A DNA stretch of 64,000 nt from Adenophora triphylla var. japonica (GCA_022495995.1 JAFEMH010005429.1:1-64000), one strand, 5' to 3'. Counted from the first letter of the stretch, positions 42,833 to 54,855 are shown. A program made the numbers and translations. Notes: a model not told the origin generated them from the sequence alone.

Positions 42833-45186
42833 TGTGGGGACCCCGACCCGAAACCTTAGCTCGTGCCTTGAGCGGGAGGGTCCCCTTACTAAATAAAACC
42901 ACCTGAATTTAAAAAGTTTACCTAACTTGAAAAGAAAACTAACTTTGACATTTCCATTATAAAACTAACTCAACACATCTCCACTTGGAGGAAGGTTATA
43001 AAAACTTTGAAAAGATAACATGTTTAGTTGCAAAATACTACCAATGTAAAGTTATACAAAAGTTGTTTTATATACAAATCCACCAAGGAGTAACATCAAA
43101 ATACTACTACCAATCCCAAACAAAACATACACATACCCAGACAACCCAAAAAGAACCACGTCCAAACTCCTTTCCGTCCTCACTGGACTGGTCATCCTGT
43201 CTCAATGCGATCTAAAACAGTAAAGGGAGAAGGGTTGAGAATAAATCTCAATAAGCTATTATGAATGCAACAATATGCCAAGTAAAATGCGACACATAAT
43301 AAGGTTGCTCACAAACACATTGGTAAAGCGGTAAACACAATACGTTACCTCAATTTACCTTTCCCGTCTGAATAATAAGTCGTACAACGTGGGAGTAAAC
43401 TCCCTTCATTTGTGAACTGCTTAGGTATATTCACATCTTATAAGACTCATATTTCAGAGAACCATATAAGATACTAGCAATCTGTAATGCTTTTGGCTCA
43501 ATACAGAAGCTATAGCCCCAATCTGTGTCCACAGAAGGGGACAGTCACAGGTATAATGTAATCCGATCACCTTATAGAACAATTTCCATAATTGATCGTA
43601 TTCCATTATACTCCTAAACATCAGCTGATTGAAACACATTCAAGCACATAATAGATACTTGAAAAGAAATCCACCATAGGGATAACATAATAACAACATG
43701 GTATTCATACTCATGTTCAAGCCAATACAATAGTGCAACTTATATTTCATACACTATTTGAATCACAAACCATGAATAGATAACCAAGTAAGGGCACAAT
43801 GTATCATAAACAAGCCCTACATGTTCCTTATACAACATTGAGTAACCTCTATAAAGGTTCAAGATCAAATTACCAAGTTTGAAAAACTTTGGTTAAGTTT
43901 CAAATCAAGCCTTTCAACCATATTCCGTACAATATTTAAACCTCTTCCTCTTATCCAATTTGACAAGTTAAGACACCATTGGATAGCTAAAGTGTTCTAA
44001 TTTAATTATAGTCAAAGAAGGTTTAATTATATACTAGGGAGATTAGGTTTTTATTGCTTGAAAAATGGTTTAGAGTCAACAGGGCAGGGCATGACTCGTG
44101 CCCTATGGCACGACTCATGCCACCTTAACACCTCCTCAGATACAGTCATCCCACAAGGCACGACTCTTCCACCCTGAAGGGATGACTCGTGCCACAGGGC
44201 ACGACTCGTGCCCTTTATCAGAATTCAGAAACAGAGCAGCAACATCAGCAAATCAGTACCATTAACCAACTTTGTTCATAACATTTCTTGTTTAACCTCA
44301 GTACCACACACCTAACTTCAGCCAAACTCATTCCTACCATTTCAATTCATCCCAATTCATTCCAACTCCAAGCATTATATACCAAATCCATTTCCAATCA
44401 CATAAAATGTTCCCCAGAGGCCATGCAACTAGACATTTACACCATTCCAACTTAGAACAACCATTTACTCCTATCAACTTTCATTAACAACAACACCATA
44501 ACCTAGGTCATTCCACTAAAATTCCAGCTTCATGCAAATGCTCCAAAATACCAAACAACATTTATAAAACAACAATATCAAGCTTAAACATTCAATGAAC
44601 ATGCTTTTGAAAGAAATCATAATAACTTACCGGAATAATTCGAAAATAAGAAAATCTTTTTTCGGATAGATACGCTCCCCTCGACTTCACGAACAATAAT
44701 ATGAAGACGGGTCAAAGAACGGAAAGGAATTGAATTTGTTATGAATTTAGGAAGGAAAAGCTAGGGTTAGGCTTTTTAAGAACAATGGGAAGACAAGGAT
44801 TTCCAAGGCCGATCAAAATGAGCTTTCCATGGCAAAAATGAAAGATAAACATTACTCACTTTACACTCTAGCTCCTCCAAGGTCTTAGACAATACAACTA
44901 ACACCCTTAGGATTCCACTATTACACTAAAGCACCTCAACACTTATAGACTTTTCTTTAATATTTCAAATATTATAATTTCACAACAACATTTCATATTT
45001 ATTTCATTTAGACCTTATATAATTAAAATTAATTTATTAACATCCTAAAATCACATAAGTTGTCAAAGTATAAAATGAACACATAAACTTAACAAATAGC
45101 ATAGAATGCATAAATGAGATGCTACACACCCCACCCCCACGTGCTCAACATGTGCTAAAATGGTTCCTAAGATTAGGGTCGTGACA
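42833..45186 (-). repeat. 5' LTR of element B (2354 bp)
   Basis: On the minus strand it starts TGTCACGACCCTAATC at 45186 and ends GGGGTCCCCACA at 42833. It contains the palindrome cluster around 44087-44213. The right flank 45187-45191 is CTTAC, with no match beside the other LTR. Confidence 0.9.
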
Positions 45187-45191
45187 CTTAC

Positions 45192-46954
45192 CCTTGTCGA
45201 CCCTCGACCACTTTCTTGTGGAAAGTGGGAGAGAATCATCATCTATATCGAGATCAATAAAGTTTTGTGGCTCGGCCCTTGCCTGTTCTTGAAGGGGGTT
45301 GGAGCCCGACGCTCGTTCAGTAGATGGGTCGACCTCCTCCTCGGCATTTACCGACTGGGCTTCAGCCGTAGGATCAATTTGCTCGATGGGTCCTGACCCA
45401 TCAACTGGGACCATCCCTACCCCGACCTTGGGAAGCAAAGCATTCCTATCTTTTGCTTCTTTCTCGCGACTGGCTCGGTCAACCTCCTAAGCTTTCTTTC
45501 TTTTCTTCTTCTCACTCATATCCACCATACGGTTCATGTTGGCCTCCTGTTGGGGGGTAAGAACTGCACAATCAAAAGAAAAGAGCAGTTAGTATACAAA
45601 TATGCAGGCAAGAAAAGTGGACGAATAAAAGGAAGGTGAGTATATACTTAACCGCCATAATTGTCGAGCTTTTTGCAATAGTCGGGAGTGTTTTGCAGAA
45701 ATGACACTGCGACTCAAATCTATTTTTCTCATGGATAACCCAGTCGGGGCACCTAAGACTACGAACTATGGGGACTAAAGGAACCAGCTCTCCATCCCCC
45801 CAAGCATCATACCGGCCTGGATGAAATAATCTTTACTCGACCCTAATACAGACCAATTAATGGTACTTCTGCGAGCTACCAGAGCCAACCTTCTATATAA
45901 CGCGTTACTCCAATCGGGAACCCAATACTCCTCCTCCTTTATTGGTCGCGACTCAGCAGTGGACAGAGGAAATTCCCAACCATTCCGACTCTGGACCAAG
46001 ATCATGTGGGAGTTCCATCCTGAAACCTTGTCGGGCAAATTGATAGTTAATTTGGGGGCCTTGGCCCTGGCAAGGGTACTTATTCCTAAGGATCTTTTGT
46101 TTACTACAACCTTAAAGAACCTCTTAAATACATTCATGAAAGGCTCGTACCCAACGAACCTACACACCATAGCAAAAAAAACAAGGACCCTAACAGTATT
46201 GGCTCCAAGGTGCATGGGAACCGCATCCATGCATTCTAAAAACTCGCATATGAAGGGGTCAAGAGGAGTCGTAGCCCGGCCTCGAATTGACTATAGTATA
46301 AGGCTACTCTGGATGAGCTTAAGGCCCAGTGCGCCCATTCTCGGTTCTTCCGCTCCTTGTCAGTATAGTGAGTAAGACGGAACTCATCCCCGCTAATCTC
46401 GAAGAAGTTATGGAGAATGTCAATCCTCGATTCAGAACTTTTCCTTCCTTGGCTGGCTTGGGGGCCACGTACCCACTTTCATTCCGGCCTGGAACGGTTG
46501 TTGAGCAAAATGCGTCCATAATATTGCCTGATGAGGAGCTCGCTGAATCTTGAGTCGACATATCTACAGAAGAAGAGGAAACAGGGGAATCAGAAATAGA
46601 AGGGGTTTCATCGGAGCTATCTATGGGTGACCTAGATTTCCCTGGAAATTCTATCCTATCTTTAGGGAACGGTAGTTTATTTGATCCCCTAATGTAAAAT
46701 ATGATGAAGTGATCTATCAATTTATTAAAGAGATGAAAGCGGACAACCCTTGGGTCATCCACCTCCAAATCTCCTATGCTCTCTCTACTTAGGACCTCGA
46801 CTATGCCATAGCACAGACTCCATGCTTTCATAATGGTGATACATTCATCCCTACTCATCTCCTTCCAAGGTCCCTCAAGTTGCTTATAAACCCTAAGGTT
46901 TCGGGAACAATACCCATACCTAACGCCCCTCTCACAGCCAAAGGTCCTAGCCAT
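45192..46954 (-). pseudogene. Antisense gene of element A, 5' part (Transposase_28-like)
   Basis: Start at 46954 (MARTFGCERG) after a leader with a TATA box. Residues about 20-80 (NLRVYKQLEGPW, SLCYGIVEVLSRESIG, HLFNKLIDHF) match the start of element E's copy. Next comes a serine-rich linker (about 46600-46500). A frame change near 46378 leads to a globular segment with ANTVRVLVFFAMVCRFVGYE and KAPKLTINLPDKVSGW (46230-45775). Another linker runs to element B's insertion point (45187). The coiled-coil part continues at 27144-26088. The family is annotated as a putative gypsy-type transposon protein; biochemical role unknown. Confidence 0.75.
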
Positions 46955-47156
46955 GGCAGAATCGACAGAAAAGTTCGAAAATAACCTAAAAGCAGAGGGA
47001 TCGAAGGGTACCTTAATCGGTTAGAAGACGAAAGAAATATAGAGTGAAACGGAAGCTTGATTATGCCAGGAAATCAGAAATTACCTTGCTGTTGTTCTTG
47101 CTATGTATACTCAAGATTTGGGGGTTTGTAAAAATTGGAAAAGGAAAAGGATTTTC

Positions 47157-47165
47157 CTTTTATAC
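47157..47165 (-). promoter_or_regulatory. TATA box of the antisense gene in element A
   Basis: On the minus strand GGTATAAAAGGAAAATCC lies about 210 bp upstream of the antisense start codon and 290 bp inside the 3' LTR. Position and sequence fit a core promoter independent of the LTR. Confidence 0.55.
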
Positions 47166-47439
47166 CTTAGCCTAATCCTTACTTGAATTGGAAAGGGCGG
47201 CAGGCATAACGGTCCAATCTTCCAATAAATGTCAGCGCCGTTTCCCAAGGCAGTTGTCCAAGAGCCGTATCTTCTAATCATTATGGCGCTTCAACAGATC
47301 TGACCGTCAAAATAGTCAATGGTCGAGATTAAGCCACGTCATCTCAGTCGACCATCCCTCACTTCCGACCATCTAGCTACGAGCTACTTCAGCGTCCATA
47401 AATTTTTATATAACTTCCTGGTCGACAAAGTCAACTCAG

Positions 47440-47454
47440 AAAGTTGGGGTCCAC
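47440..47454 (+). promoter_or_regulatory. Polypurine tract of element A
   Basis: AAAGTTGGGGTCCAC directly precedes the 3' LTR. Confidence 0.65.
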
Positions 47455-47890
47455 TGAACGGAATAAATGTGACGGGCTAGGCCCAACATACAAAACCCAA
47501 TTATTCAGACGTAACTACAGCAACGTCATCAAGTGGACCGGACTAGTTGTTATAAGGCCCATGGCCCAGCAGCAGAGATCAGTCGACCTTGCTCATTGTC
47601 CGACCATTATTGGTCCCGACCTAGCTTAGTCCGACATACGATCAGCTCCTTGTACAAATCCTATCTGGCTATATTACAATGCCAGGTCGACCTTGACCTA
47701 CTCAGGCGACCTCGACCTACAGAGACGTATGTCGACCAAAGACTTTCCATAACCGTCTCCTACAATTTCGGAGTCAGTTACGTCCATGATTCTCTCCTTG
47801 ATTTTAGGGATTCAACGCAATCCTACAACAATTCTACTTCTTATCAAAGGCTATAAATACCTCACATCATTCATCGTTTAAATGTAATGT

Positions 47891-48310
47891 CACTACAAAA
47901 AATAACCCCTTTTATGACGGTCGACGGACCATAGCAAAAAAGTCAAAAACCGACACAAAAGGCATTTGTGACGGTTTATTGTCCGACTTAATTGCGTGGG
48001 TCACAAATACATTGTGTCGGGTGGTAAACCGTCATAATTGTTTTTTGTGACGGTCTTTGTTACTGTTCAGAAATAATGCAAAAGAAACTGTGTCATATGT
48101 TTAAAAGTTATGTTACGCTTTTTTGTGACGGTTATAACCGTCACAATTGATATATTTATTACGGTTATTTACACGTTACTTCAGATAATTGTGTGCGACA
48201 TATTTGTTTGTGACCGTATTTGAACCGTAACATATATTTTTATGTGTCAGTTTGTTTACCATAATAATAAAACAGTGCTGATATTTTTTTTTAATATTTG
48301 TTACGGTTTA
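47891..48310. repeat. Left subterminal repeats of the CACTA element
   Basis: More than eight copies of (T)TGTGACGGTT or its complement AACCGTCAC(A) lie in the first 420 bp, some paired as AACCGTCACA next to TGTGACGG. Such repeats bind the CACTA TnpA protein. The right end (53500-53739) has the variants GTTACG and AAACCGTAG. Confidence 0.8.
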
Positions 48311-48314
48311 AACC

Positions 48315-48447
<133 letters not shown>

Positions 48448-48769
48448 GTTTCTAAAATGGTGGTATATTTTTACTAAATCACAATTTCTAGAAAATATGT
48501 ATATGAAAAAGAGAACTTTTCCATTCCAAAATCTACAATACCACAATAATCCCAAAGTGCTTAATATCCAAAAGAAATAATTTCATAATACTAAACATGT
48601 GCTAAATATATAACATTTGTCCAAAAACCATTATAGCCATAGAGCCATGTCAAAAGATAAACTCTAAAGTCACTAGCAGTGGAACTGTTGAAGATGTATC
48701 ATTTGCCAACAAGTAGAATCTTTCTGCCACGAATACTCCTATAAATAAAATATATAACACAAATATTCA

Positions 48770-48831
<62 letters not shown>
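48770..48831. repeat. (TA)n microsatellite, about 30 units
   Basis: A second uninterrupted TA tract inside the CACTA element, ending in TGCATGCATATG. Confidence 0.95.
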
Positions 48832-48834
<3 letters not shown>

Positions 48835-48892
48835 TGCATATGTAAAAGTAAAATTATGCTAAGGAAATTAAAAGCAATAAAAAAAATATTTA

Positions 48893-49002
48893 CTACCTCC
48901 GTTCGAAATAAATGTCACATTCCTTATTTTAAAACGTGTCATTCATATTGGGAAAACTAAAAATAAAGGAAATGTATGACATTTATTATGTGACGAATGG
49001 AG
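48893..49002. mobile_element. Short Stowaway-like MITE (110 bp) in the CACTA element
   Basis: Ends CTACCTCCGTTCGAAATAAA and ATGTGACGAATGGAG are imperfect inverted repeats next to TA. The interior also folds back (ATAAATGTCACATTCC with GGAAATGTATGACATTTAT), so the whole element can form one hairpin. Confidence 0.8.
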
Positions 49003-49086
49003 TATTAGTTGATTCATATATATGATACAATAAAAAATAATTATAAACTAACTACACTTACCTGAAACACAAAACACACTAAAGCA

Positions 49087-49626
49087 CTAGCTAGACATTC
49101 CATCAAACCCATCTTCCGTACCACCAGATGTTGAAGGATTCACCTATGTATATGAATCAAAAATTATGAAATCACAGGAAATAGAAAATGAGAGATGACA
49201 TAAAGATGCTCATAACATCACTTGTGAGTAAATGAAACAAGGTATATAAAACCAAACAATTTATGGAAAATTAAAGCTATTTATATAATAAAATTACTAA
49301 CCTGACTAACACTAGATGGAATATGAGGAGAATCATTCCGAAGAGTGTGATTACTCGCATACGCAGCACGCAAAGCATCAAGCTCAGCCCGCAAAGCATC
49401 ATACTTGGCCTGCATATTCCATTAACATTCTTTGTATCGTATCCACGAAAACATTCATGGATGTGGATTTTGGACCTTTGAATGCAGTTGGAGTCGGGCC
49501 AAGACCAAACGTTCGGACACGACCATGACCATCAGATCCCATGACTTCTGTGAATACTTGGTCTGTAAATTCAGGCGTACGCTCATCTGGTGGCACCTCA
49601 GAGAGTCTTCTCTCCATCTGGGTCTT
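49087..49626 (-). pseudogene. Transposase_24 (Ptta/En/Spm)-like C-terminal fragment
   Basis: Three minus-strand exons are visible. The first (about 49626-49410) includes ERRLSEVPPDERTPEFTDQV and HGRVRTFGLGPTPTAF, the hallmark of the plant Ptta/En/Spm transposase-associated family. The second continues to 49302 with a heptad-like KYDALRAELDALRAAY, after a one-base shift near 49410. After a GT-AG intron a last exon (49143-49087) ends GFDGMSS and a stop. The upstream part of the protein is missing. It is the element's own remnant, probably not catalytic. Confidence 0.7.
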
Positions 49627-49639
49627 TGAAATGATATAC

Positions 49640-51887
49640 AGATATATGAAATGTTTAGATACACATATAAAAATAAGAGATCATCAACAAGAACCATATA
49701 ACCAGTAAATTTCACTTACAATTTTGGGCTCAGCCTCTTGAGTAAATTTCAAAACTCAAACCATAAAATACTCACAATCTGTAAAAACTCAGACCAACAA
49801 GTTCAGAACTCAAACCATAAGATACAGTGAATCATCTCTCATATTTAACATAGAAATGCGATAAAGCCCTTGACCCAAATCACAGTCCAGGAGACCAGGA
49901 CAAATGAAGTAGCCACTGCCCAGTTACAGATGAGTTCTAAAGCAAAACAAGTAGCACCAAACAATCAATAATGCCTCTGACAATTTTCTTTAAACAGAAC
50001 TAGCATGCAGAACACAATTCTGGGATGGAGGGAGTATTGGATGACACAGAAAATATAAAAAAAATTGTCTACTTTAACTTCAAATGATTTTCCTTTAATG
50101 CTCTCACAAATATGTTTACAGTTTCAAACCAATGGGTGCAGATGATAGTTTCTCCTATTTCACAATTCGAAAGGGGCTTCTAGAGATATGTTTTGATACT
50201 TCTGCAAAAATCTAAAGGGGTCACATACTTTGGGACATCCCAAAATGAAATCAGGGACACTTATCTTCGGAGTTGGGACGGGGTTTAATAAAATAACCAA
50301 TACATTTACTAAACCACGGGACCCTCTTAATTGATCAGGCCATCTGTCTAATGACTCTAATCTAGAAAAAAATATTTTCAGAAACTCAAGGACTGTCAAA
50401 AGGTGAATTGAAGATATGAGATTCCTTGAACATGTAATAGAGATAAATTTTCTCCATCCTCCTTTTAAAAGTTATTTTAGTTCACTGGTATGAATCTTGC
50501 AGCATAGATATTGGTGTTTTAAAGCAAACACCATCAATTTATCCTTTTGAAGATTCTCCTGGCTCATATTCATGTAACATGCAAGACATTATAGTAATAA
50601 GGCTAGATGTGACTATAACCTTTAATGCTCTGACTCTTTGGTTTACCCCGCCGTACCCTCGTCAACGAGACTTAAATACGAGTGTCTGACACGGATACAG
50701 CGGGGTAAATCAAAGAGTTCAAGCATCAGATTACAACAGAGTGGGACAACATAATCCCTAGAACACACCTTCATATTTAGAAGAACTCCTCGGTGACGTA
50801 TTTGAAACCGCAAAAGATTCAATCGAGACCTGTACAAATATCAAATACGGTTAGAAAAATTCAACACCATGCTCCTCATCACATTTGGAGCCTTTTTGGC
50901 AGTAAGCTACTTCAACGAAAAAGGTGAGTTGTGAACAAAGGAAAGATCAATCAACTTGGCCCAACCTAAGATCATATCTTTACTCAACACATCAATTGTC
51001 GAAAAGACATGACAGCTAAAGGTGATCACCAAATAAGAAGGGAACTTATATTTCCAGCATGTATTAGTTGCTACAGTATTCAAGGTTACAAGAAATTAAC
51101 TAAGGGTCATGGCAGGACAAAGAACCGAAGGACCAGTAGAAGAGAAATACATTAAATACAGCCCAATATGCAAACAAAACCACCATAACAACGCATTTGT
51201 GTTCTACTATTGAGCACATCCATTGAACATCTTAGTTATTAAACATCCAGGTGCATCATATCAGTTAAGGAGAGCCAAACTAGAATGTATAAGATATTAT
51301 GACTTTTGAACTGATAGAAAGGAAAACACATCCAACCAAAATCAAAACAAGACAACCACTGTTTCAGAATATTACAAAAAATATTGGGTGTGATATGTGT
51401 TAAATCTCCAAAGAGATGACACTCAAAGAAAATCTGTTAGACTGTGATATGTGTTAAATCTCCAAAGAGATGACACTCAAACTTACATCTGCAGCTACTC
51501 ATGTGCCATTTTTATGTGCTACCTATCCCATTACCCCCTTGTATCATTATTAATACTTCATAGTTGTACCCGAACATTCTGCTGACAACTCGATTACTTT
51601 TTATTTCCATAAGGATCATTAAGGACAATTTAAAAGTTTGCACTGAAGCAGAGATATTGTAGGTGTGTAGCTGGAAATGTGTTAGGGTCTTAACACGGAA
51701 GCATTTATACGCTCAGTTCGATTTGATGGGTCCCACTAACTATTTGATGACTGGCAAATATACAGGGCTACCTCTTCTCAACGACCCCATCCCCTCAGGA
51801 ATAAATAGATAACTAAATGAAAATTTTGGACTGCTTAGAGCAATCATGCCCAGAATACTACGCATTCAACAAATATTTAGTTCTCAC
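49640..51887. other. CACTA interior without recognised genes
   Basis: No family is recognised. Notable items: an exon-like minus-strand stretch (VSIESFAVSNTSPRSSSKYE, about 50765-50830), an inverted repeat TTTGGTTTACCCCGC / GCGGGGTAAATCAAA (50638-50652, 50700-50714), a lone Stowaway-like end near 50024-50036, and a 39-bp direct duplication (51389-51427 and 51443-51481). The last SDF2 exon was looked for here and not found. Confidence 0.5.
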
Positions 51888-53081
51888 CTCTTGCTGACCA
51901 CCAGCAGTGCGACTGTATTTCTTGTCATGGCTGTGAAGATACCCATTAGTTTCCACATGACGAAGCCTAATCCTTTGATCTTGTCTCCAAGTTTTACCAC
52001 TTCCCTCAATTTCAAGCCTGGTGACATGATGAAAAAAAATCAACAATATTAATAATGCTAATAAAGGGCAAACCCCGGTGCGCCAAGCGCTCCCCGCCAA
52101 GCGGGGGTTGGGAGAGGGAACCATTTGCTAGAGCCTTCCCCTGACAATTGCCAAGAGGCTGTTCACCAAGGTTCGAACCCGTGACCTTATGGTCACCAAA
52201 GGAGCAACTTAACCGTTGCGCCAAGGCTCGCCCTCAATATTAATAATGCTAATGAGATATAAAAAAATTACTAATAAAAGAGAAGCTCCTTTGAGTAATG
52301 AAAACAAATCCCAGTAGGCCTCACCTCCAATAATCCCCTGTATCTGACTCAGTTTCACCTCCAAAGCAACACACCTAGAGTAACACCAGTGTAATGTCAG
52401 TAAATTAATGCATTCAATACACATAAAATCAGAAAGCAGGTAAATGGATACAATCATGTTCACTCTCATTGCTAACCATTGGACAAGTCTCCTCTCCTAA
52501 AAATAAGACAAGATATCCTACAAATTTCATCTAGTACTATCACTACAAGTTTTATTGTTAAAGAACATAGATAAAAATTGACTAAAGTCATTTAAAGACA
52601 GAACCGAAAGAGTGGAGTTGTTCGATTTTTGTTGATGTGAGAAAAAAAATAGGATAAATTTAACTGAATTGAATTAGAGGACAATCAAATGAAAACCAGC
52701 TCACTGACCTCAAGATTGCCTGATATCGGTGATGCATGCAAGTGGCTATGGGGCCACTTTCTAGTCCTCATATGTTGTAGAGTGTTCCAGTTTTTATAGC
52801 TTCTCCTTGCTTTGCATTTTAATCTAGTTCAGGCCTAACAATCTGGCCATAAGATTTGAATCAACTTTGGAAATCAGGAAGAACTCTATATACCCAACAT
52901 AGACTGGCCAAAAGCACAAAAAAGAGAATTAGAAATGGATGAACATACCCAGTAGCTATTGGCATCATCGACATTTGGAAACCCAGTAACTGACTGTTGC
53001 CCGCTGCCTGATCACATCGTGTGAGTGCAGCCTAAATCTCGTCTTTTCATGCATCAGCTTGATGGCTGACCCAAAAGTAAA
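51888..53081 (-). pseudogene. Captured SDF2-like gene segment, four exons in order
   Basis: On the minus strand: exon a (53081-52949) with TFGSAIKLMHEKTRFRLHSH; exon b (about 52802-52709) with LQHMRTRKW and SHLHASPISGNLE; exon c (52374-52325) with CCFGGETESDTGDYWR; exon d (52017-51888) with LEIEGSGKTWRQDQRIRL and YLHSHDKKYSRTAGGQQE. From memory these match plant SDF2, an endoplasmic-reticulum protein of MIR repeats that helps fold glycoproteins and immune receptors. Splice sites are mostly kept. Exon a carries a short indel with a frameshift, exon b has KWPHSH where KWLHSH is usual, and the first and last exons are missing. Confidence 0.85.
52063..52234 (-). mobile_element. Au-type SINE (172 bp)
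   Basis: On the minus strand it starts AGGGCGAGCCTTGGCGCAAC, with A box and B box (GGTTCGAACC), and continues through the AACAGCCTCTTG-like body to a GCGCACCGGGGTTTGCCCTTT end, as in the widespread plant Au SINE family. A 19-bp duplication CAATATTAATAATGCTAAT flanks it (52044-52062, 52235-52253). It lies in the intron between SDF2-like exons c and d. Confidence 0.93.
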
Positions 53082-53165
53082 CTGCCAAATATAGGGCCTT
53101 AGAACAAAAGATTAAATTAGATAAATACATAGATTATAGAAATTGACGTTGATGTAGAATTAGAG

Positions 53166-53739
53166 AGAACAATGGTTACCTTTTCAGCGGCGGATTACGA
53201 TTTTTGGGACGGAAAGAGAGATTTCAATTTCTCTATTCAGCAGCGGCGGATTAGGACGAAACAGAGATTTCAATTTCTAGGGCTTTGAGATTTTGGGAGG
53301 GAAGGGGTGGAGCCGTGGAGGGAAGTTTTCGTTTTTTTTTCAGCGGCGGCTTTGGACGAAAACTGAGATTTCAATTTCTAGGGCTTTGAGATTTTGGGAG
53401 GGAAGGGGTAGAGCCGTGGAGGGAACCTGGTGTGGAGGGAAATTTGGAAATAATTTGGGACTGGAAAAAGAGATTTCATTTTTTTTTTTAAAACAATTGT
53501 TACGGACATATTAAAACTAATGTAAATGGGAAAAAAAAAAATTGCTCGTTAAAAGCTTTTGTTACGTTTTAGAAAAGACCGACAGAAAAATATTTATTTA
53601 CCCCGGTTTGTAGAAAACCGTAGCAGATAATTTTTTATTTATTATGGTCTTAAAAACCGTAATAAATAAAAGCCTATTTGTGTCGGTTCGACGGACCGTA
53701 GCAAATAAAGTGTGGTAAAAGACCCCTTTTTTTGTAGTG
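53166..53739. repeat. Right subterminal region of the CACTA element
   Basis: Two tandem copies of about 110 bp (AGCGGCGG...GAGATTTCAATTTCTAGGG...GAGCCGTGGAGGGAA; about 53230-53330 and 53340-53430) are followed by scattered GTTACG/ACCGTA repeats and the terminal inverted repeat. No coding sequence. Confidence 0.7.
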
Positions 53740-53935
53740 TGTCTTATTGGTTGTTCAATTGATCTCAATACAGTTTATAAGCTATACACGTGATACTTAC
53801 TCTCACGCCGAAGGGTCTTAGCCAGAAACCACCACGGCTAGTCGTGTATACACTGTTTCAGGTCAAATAAAGCCGGTGGATCAACCTAATTGCTGGACGT
53901 AGGCTGATCAACACGTTCCTTGAAGCATCAGGTTA

Positions 53936-54188
53936 TAATGTGGTTTATGAGCTCGTTGTAATAGTCGAATTTGACTACGGCGTAGTGCTCGATTCTCATC
54001 CAGTCCTCACATCTTATCCCCGACATCCTACAGCCCTCTGTAAAACACTTGTAGGCTTGAAGGATGGCCTCAATTTCGCGAATAGTTAACTTAACCCACC
54101 CGTCGCTCGCACATTTGTAGATTAATTTGGTTTTTTCGTGATAGCAATAAAGGAAATCTCTTATGATGTTCATGAACTCTATCGTCAT
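53936..54188 (-). pseudogene. Element E: antisense gene, 5' part
   Basis: Start ATG at 54188, just after an acceptor-like TTTCCAG (54192-54198), so the leader probably has an intron. The encoded segment (FLYCYHEKTKLIYKC, TIREIEAILQAYKCF, YYNELINHII) aligns with the start of element A's antisense protein. At 53935 the frame runs into the GGTTA target site of element A and resumes without a shift at 21095. The upstream region to about 54650 is leader/promoter-like; a 117-residue frame there is in another register and is not supported. Confidence 0.7.
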
Positions 54189-54198
54189 TTTCTGGAAA

Positions 54199-54854
54199 AG
54201 AGATAAAGAAAAAGGGACAAAAACTCAAAACCCTCCCCAAAATGTCGGAAAACTCATCTTCTCCGACGAATAATCCACTGACGCTAATTACTACGTTCGA
54301 CAAAAACGTTGGAAATAAAGGAATTGAAGGACAATACCTGCACTTGAATGATTGAACGAGCAAAAAAGGTTGAAGATAGCTGAGTACGTAGCCGGAAGGC
54401 AAGAACACGGCTACCGGAAATCGCCTGGAAATTGCTCTTGTCACTCTCTCAACAGTTTAGAAGCGTAAACAGGAAGAAAGTGAGGATTCTATGCTTAATA
54501 CCCAACATGTTTCCTAGTTCACGGGTCAAAAATCGAGTTAATGGGTCGGGTCCCAACCTCCACACTTGCATTTAATGACGCGTGCCTTCCCTAGGCGGAT
54601 GTCAATCTCGTTTCCCGCCCAACAATGATAAATGATAAAAAGATATAACGGCGTAAGGGTGTGCAAATCCGTTCATCGGCCAGCAAAGCCCGCAAGGCCC
54701 GCAAAAATTCGGCCCGCGCCCGCAATTTTTTCAACCCTGCTGGGCTTGACAACTTGAAGGCCCGCGATCTCGGGCTGAGATCGGGCTCTTATTATTCTAC
54801 AGCTCGTTAGGGCCCGACCCGTCTCTTTCAAAACTACGTCGTTTTGTAATTTAT
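54199..54854. other. Element E leader, then a GC-rich GGCCCG repeat
   Basis: 54199-54650 is non-coding leader of element E. At 54658-54830 lies a GC-rich stretch with repeated GGCCCGCAA, GGCCCGCG and GGGCTGAGATCGGGC words, starting AAGGGTGTGCAAATCCG, which resembles ends of hAT-like repeats. No second terminus was found, so its family is open. Confidence 0.4.
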
Positions 54855-54855
54855 A

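Larger units (their letters stand above)
27145..45186 (-). mobile_element. Element B: Ty3/gypsy chromovirus (Tekay/Del-like) split by element C
   Basis: The LTRs 27145-29477 and 42833-45186 flank gag-protease-RT-RNase H-integrase-chromodomain on the minus strand. Primer site 42815-42831 and purine tract 29478-29495 set the direction. The element lies inside element A's antisense gene, with gene sequence on both sides. No matching target duplication is visible, and the left LTR lacks about 12 bp of its outer end compared with the right copy (TGTGGGGACC). The two LTRs are visibly more alike than those of A. Stops and frameshifts in protease/RT/integrase make it inactive. Confidence 0.9.

Noticed and set aside
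21178..47856. 107-residue frame present twice (21178-21501 and 47533-47856)
   Set aside because: Both copies are inside element A's LTRs; the frame is a by-product of LTR sequence and matches no protein family I know.
52130..52234. Second tRNA-like sequence on the minus strand
   Set aside because: Same reasoning; it is the head of an Au-type SINE.
51888..53081. A functional SDF2 gene
   Set aside because: First and last exons are missing, one exon is frameshifted, and the segment is enclosed by CACTA termini.
54091..54444. 117-residue frame as a separate protein upstream of E's antisense gene
   Set aside because: It is out of register with the frame that aligns to element A's antisense protein and overlaps a splice-acceptor-like leader.
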